Shown: positions 14,388 to 14,436 of the stretch, piece after piece | Numbering within the stretch: the stretch's first letter is position 1 | Layout: every line of letters starts with the position of its first letter | NCBI GenBank assembly: GCA_041941305.1 | Contig: JBGTQJ010000109.1 | Coordinates: 1-14,436 of the forward strand | DNA length: 14,436 nt | Source: JANSWP01 sp041941305 | GTDB taxonomy: Bacteria > Bacteroidota > Bacteroidia > Chitinophagales > Saprospiraceae | Direction of reading: 5' to 3' | Notes under the pieces: generated by a model | What the model was told of the DNA's origin: nothing | Database searches by the model: none | Seen by the model: the letters and a program-made list of their open reading frames with translations, nothing else | Made by a program: the position numbers and the translations under genes

Positions 14388-14416
14388 CCCCCCAAAGGCA
14401 GGGGTGATTGGTTCTA
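14388..14416. repeat. Intergenic repeat, copy C (partial)
   Basis: ccccccaaaggc is followed by caggggtgattggttcta; the last 20 bases are identical to the end of copy A. Only this end of the element is seen, about 90 nt after the thiL stop, and it is followed by the A/T palindrome tcatttttt-c-aaaaaatga (14417-14435) at the window edge. Confidence 0.6.
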
Positions 14417-14436
14417 TCATTTTTTCAAAAAATGAA

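Overview
The window looks like chromosomal DNA from a member of the Bacteroidota, probably of the Cytophagia/Saprospiria kind. The support is AT-rich intergenic DNA, weak or absent Shine-Dalgarno sequences, Bacteroidota-type promoter elements (TAnnTTTG, once with a TTG exactly 19 nt upstream), two lipoproteins with short lipoboxes, and a STAND/CHAT/WD40 locus of a type common in large Bacteroidota genomes. No lineage can be fixed from the sequence alone.

Layout. 1-318: non-coding, with a perfect 28-bp inverted repeat. 319-1650 (+): UMF1/Atg22-like MFS permease. 1920-3260 (+): lipid-anchored di-heme cytochrome c peroxidase/MauG-type protein. A hairpin terminator at 3279-3326 separates it from the convergent minus-strand block. 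Minus strand, in transcription order: SDR dehydrogenase (10126-9290); a large winged-helix/TM/14-blade WD40 protein (9162-5878); a CHAT caspase-like protease (5848-4082); a free-standing nSTAND NTPase (4070-3339). Further right, also minus: ParA (11821-11060) with a ribbon-helix-helix partner (10923-10429) ending in a terminator, and a small lipoprotein (12532-12053). The right end has about 700 nt of non-coding, repeat-rich DNA and then thiL (13249-14295, +).

The most interesting system is the WD40-CHAT-nSTAND operon. In the canonical arrangement as I remember it, one polypeptide carries nSTAND NTPase, winged helix, TM and WD40 in that order, and its gene follows a CHAT gene. Here the NTPase half still follows CHAT directly (11-nt gap) but stops right after the NTPase module. 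The rest (winged helix, TM, WD40) is a separate gene upstream of CHAT. The two halves join without obvious loss if concatenated, so this looks like a split and circularly permuted STAND receptor with a caspase-like effector encoded between its halves. A tandem duplication followed by deletion would give exactly this order. A role in NTP-dependent defence or regulated cell death is inferred from the families, not shown.

Other points of note: the ParA partner has three short peptides resembling chromosomal ParB N-termini in front of a ribbon-helix-helix domain; a Fur-box-like palindrome lies between these two genes; and an intergenic repeat family around thiL produces a false THI-box resemblance just upstream of that gene.
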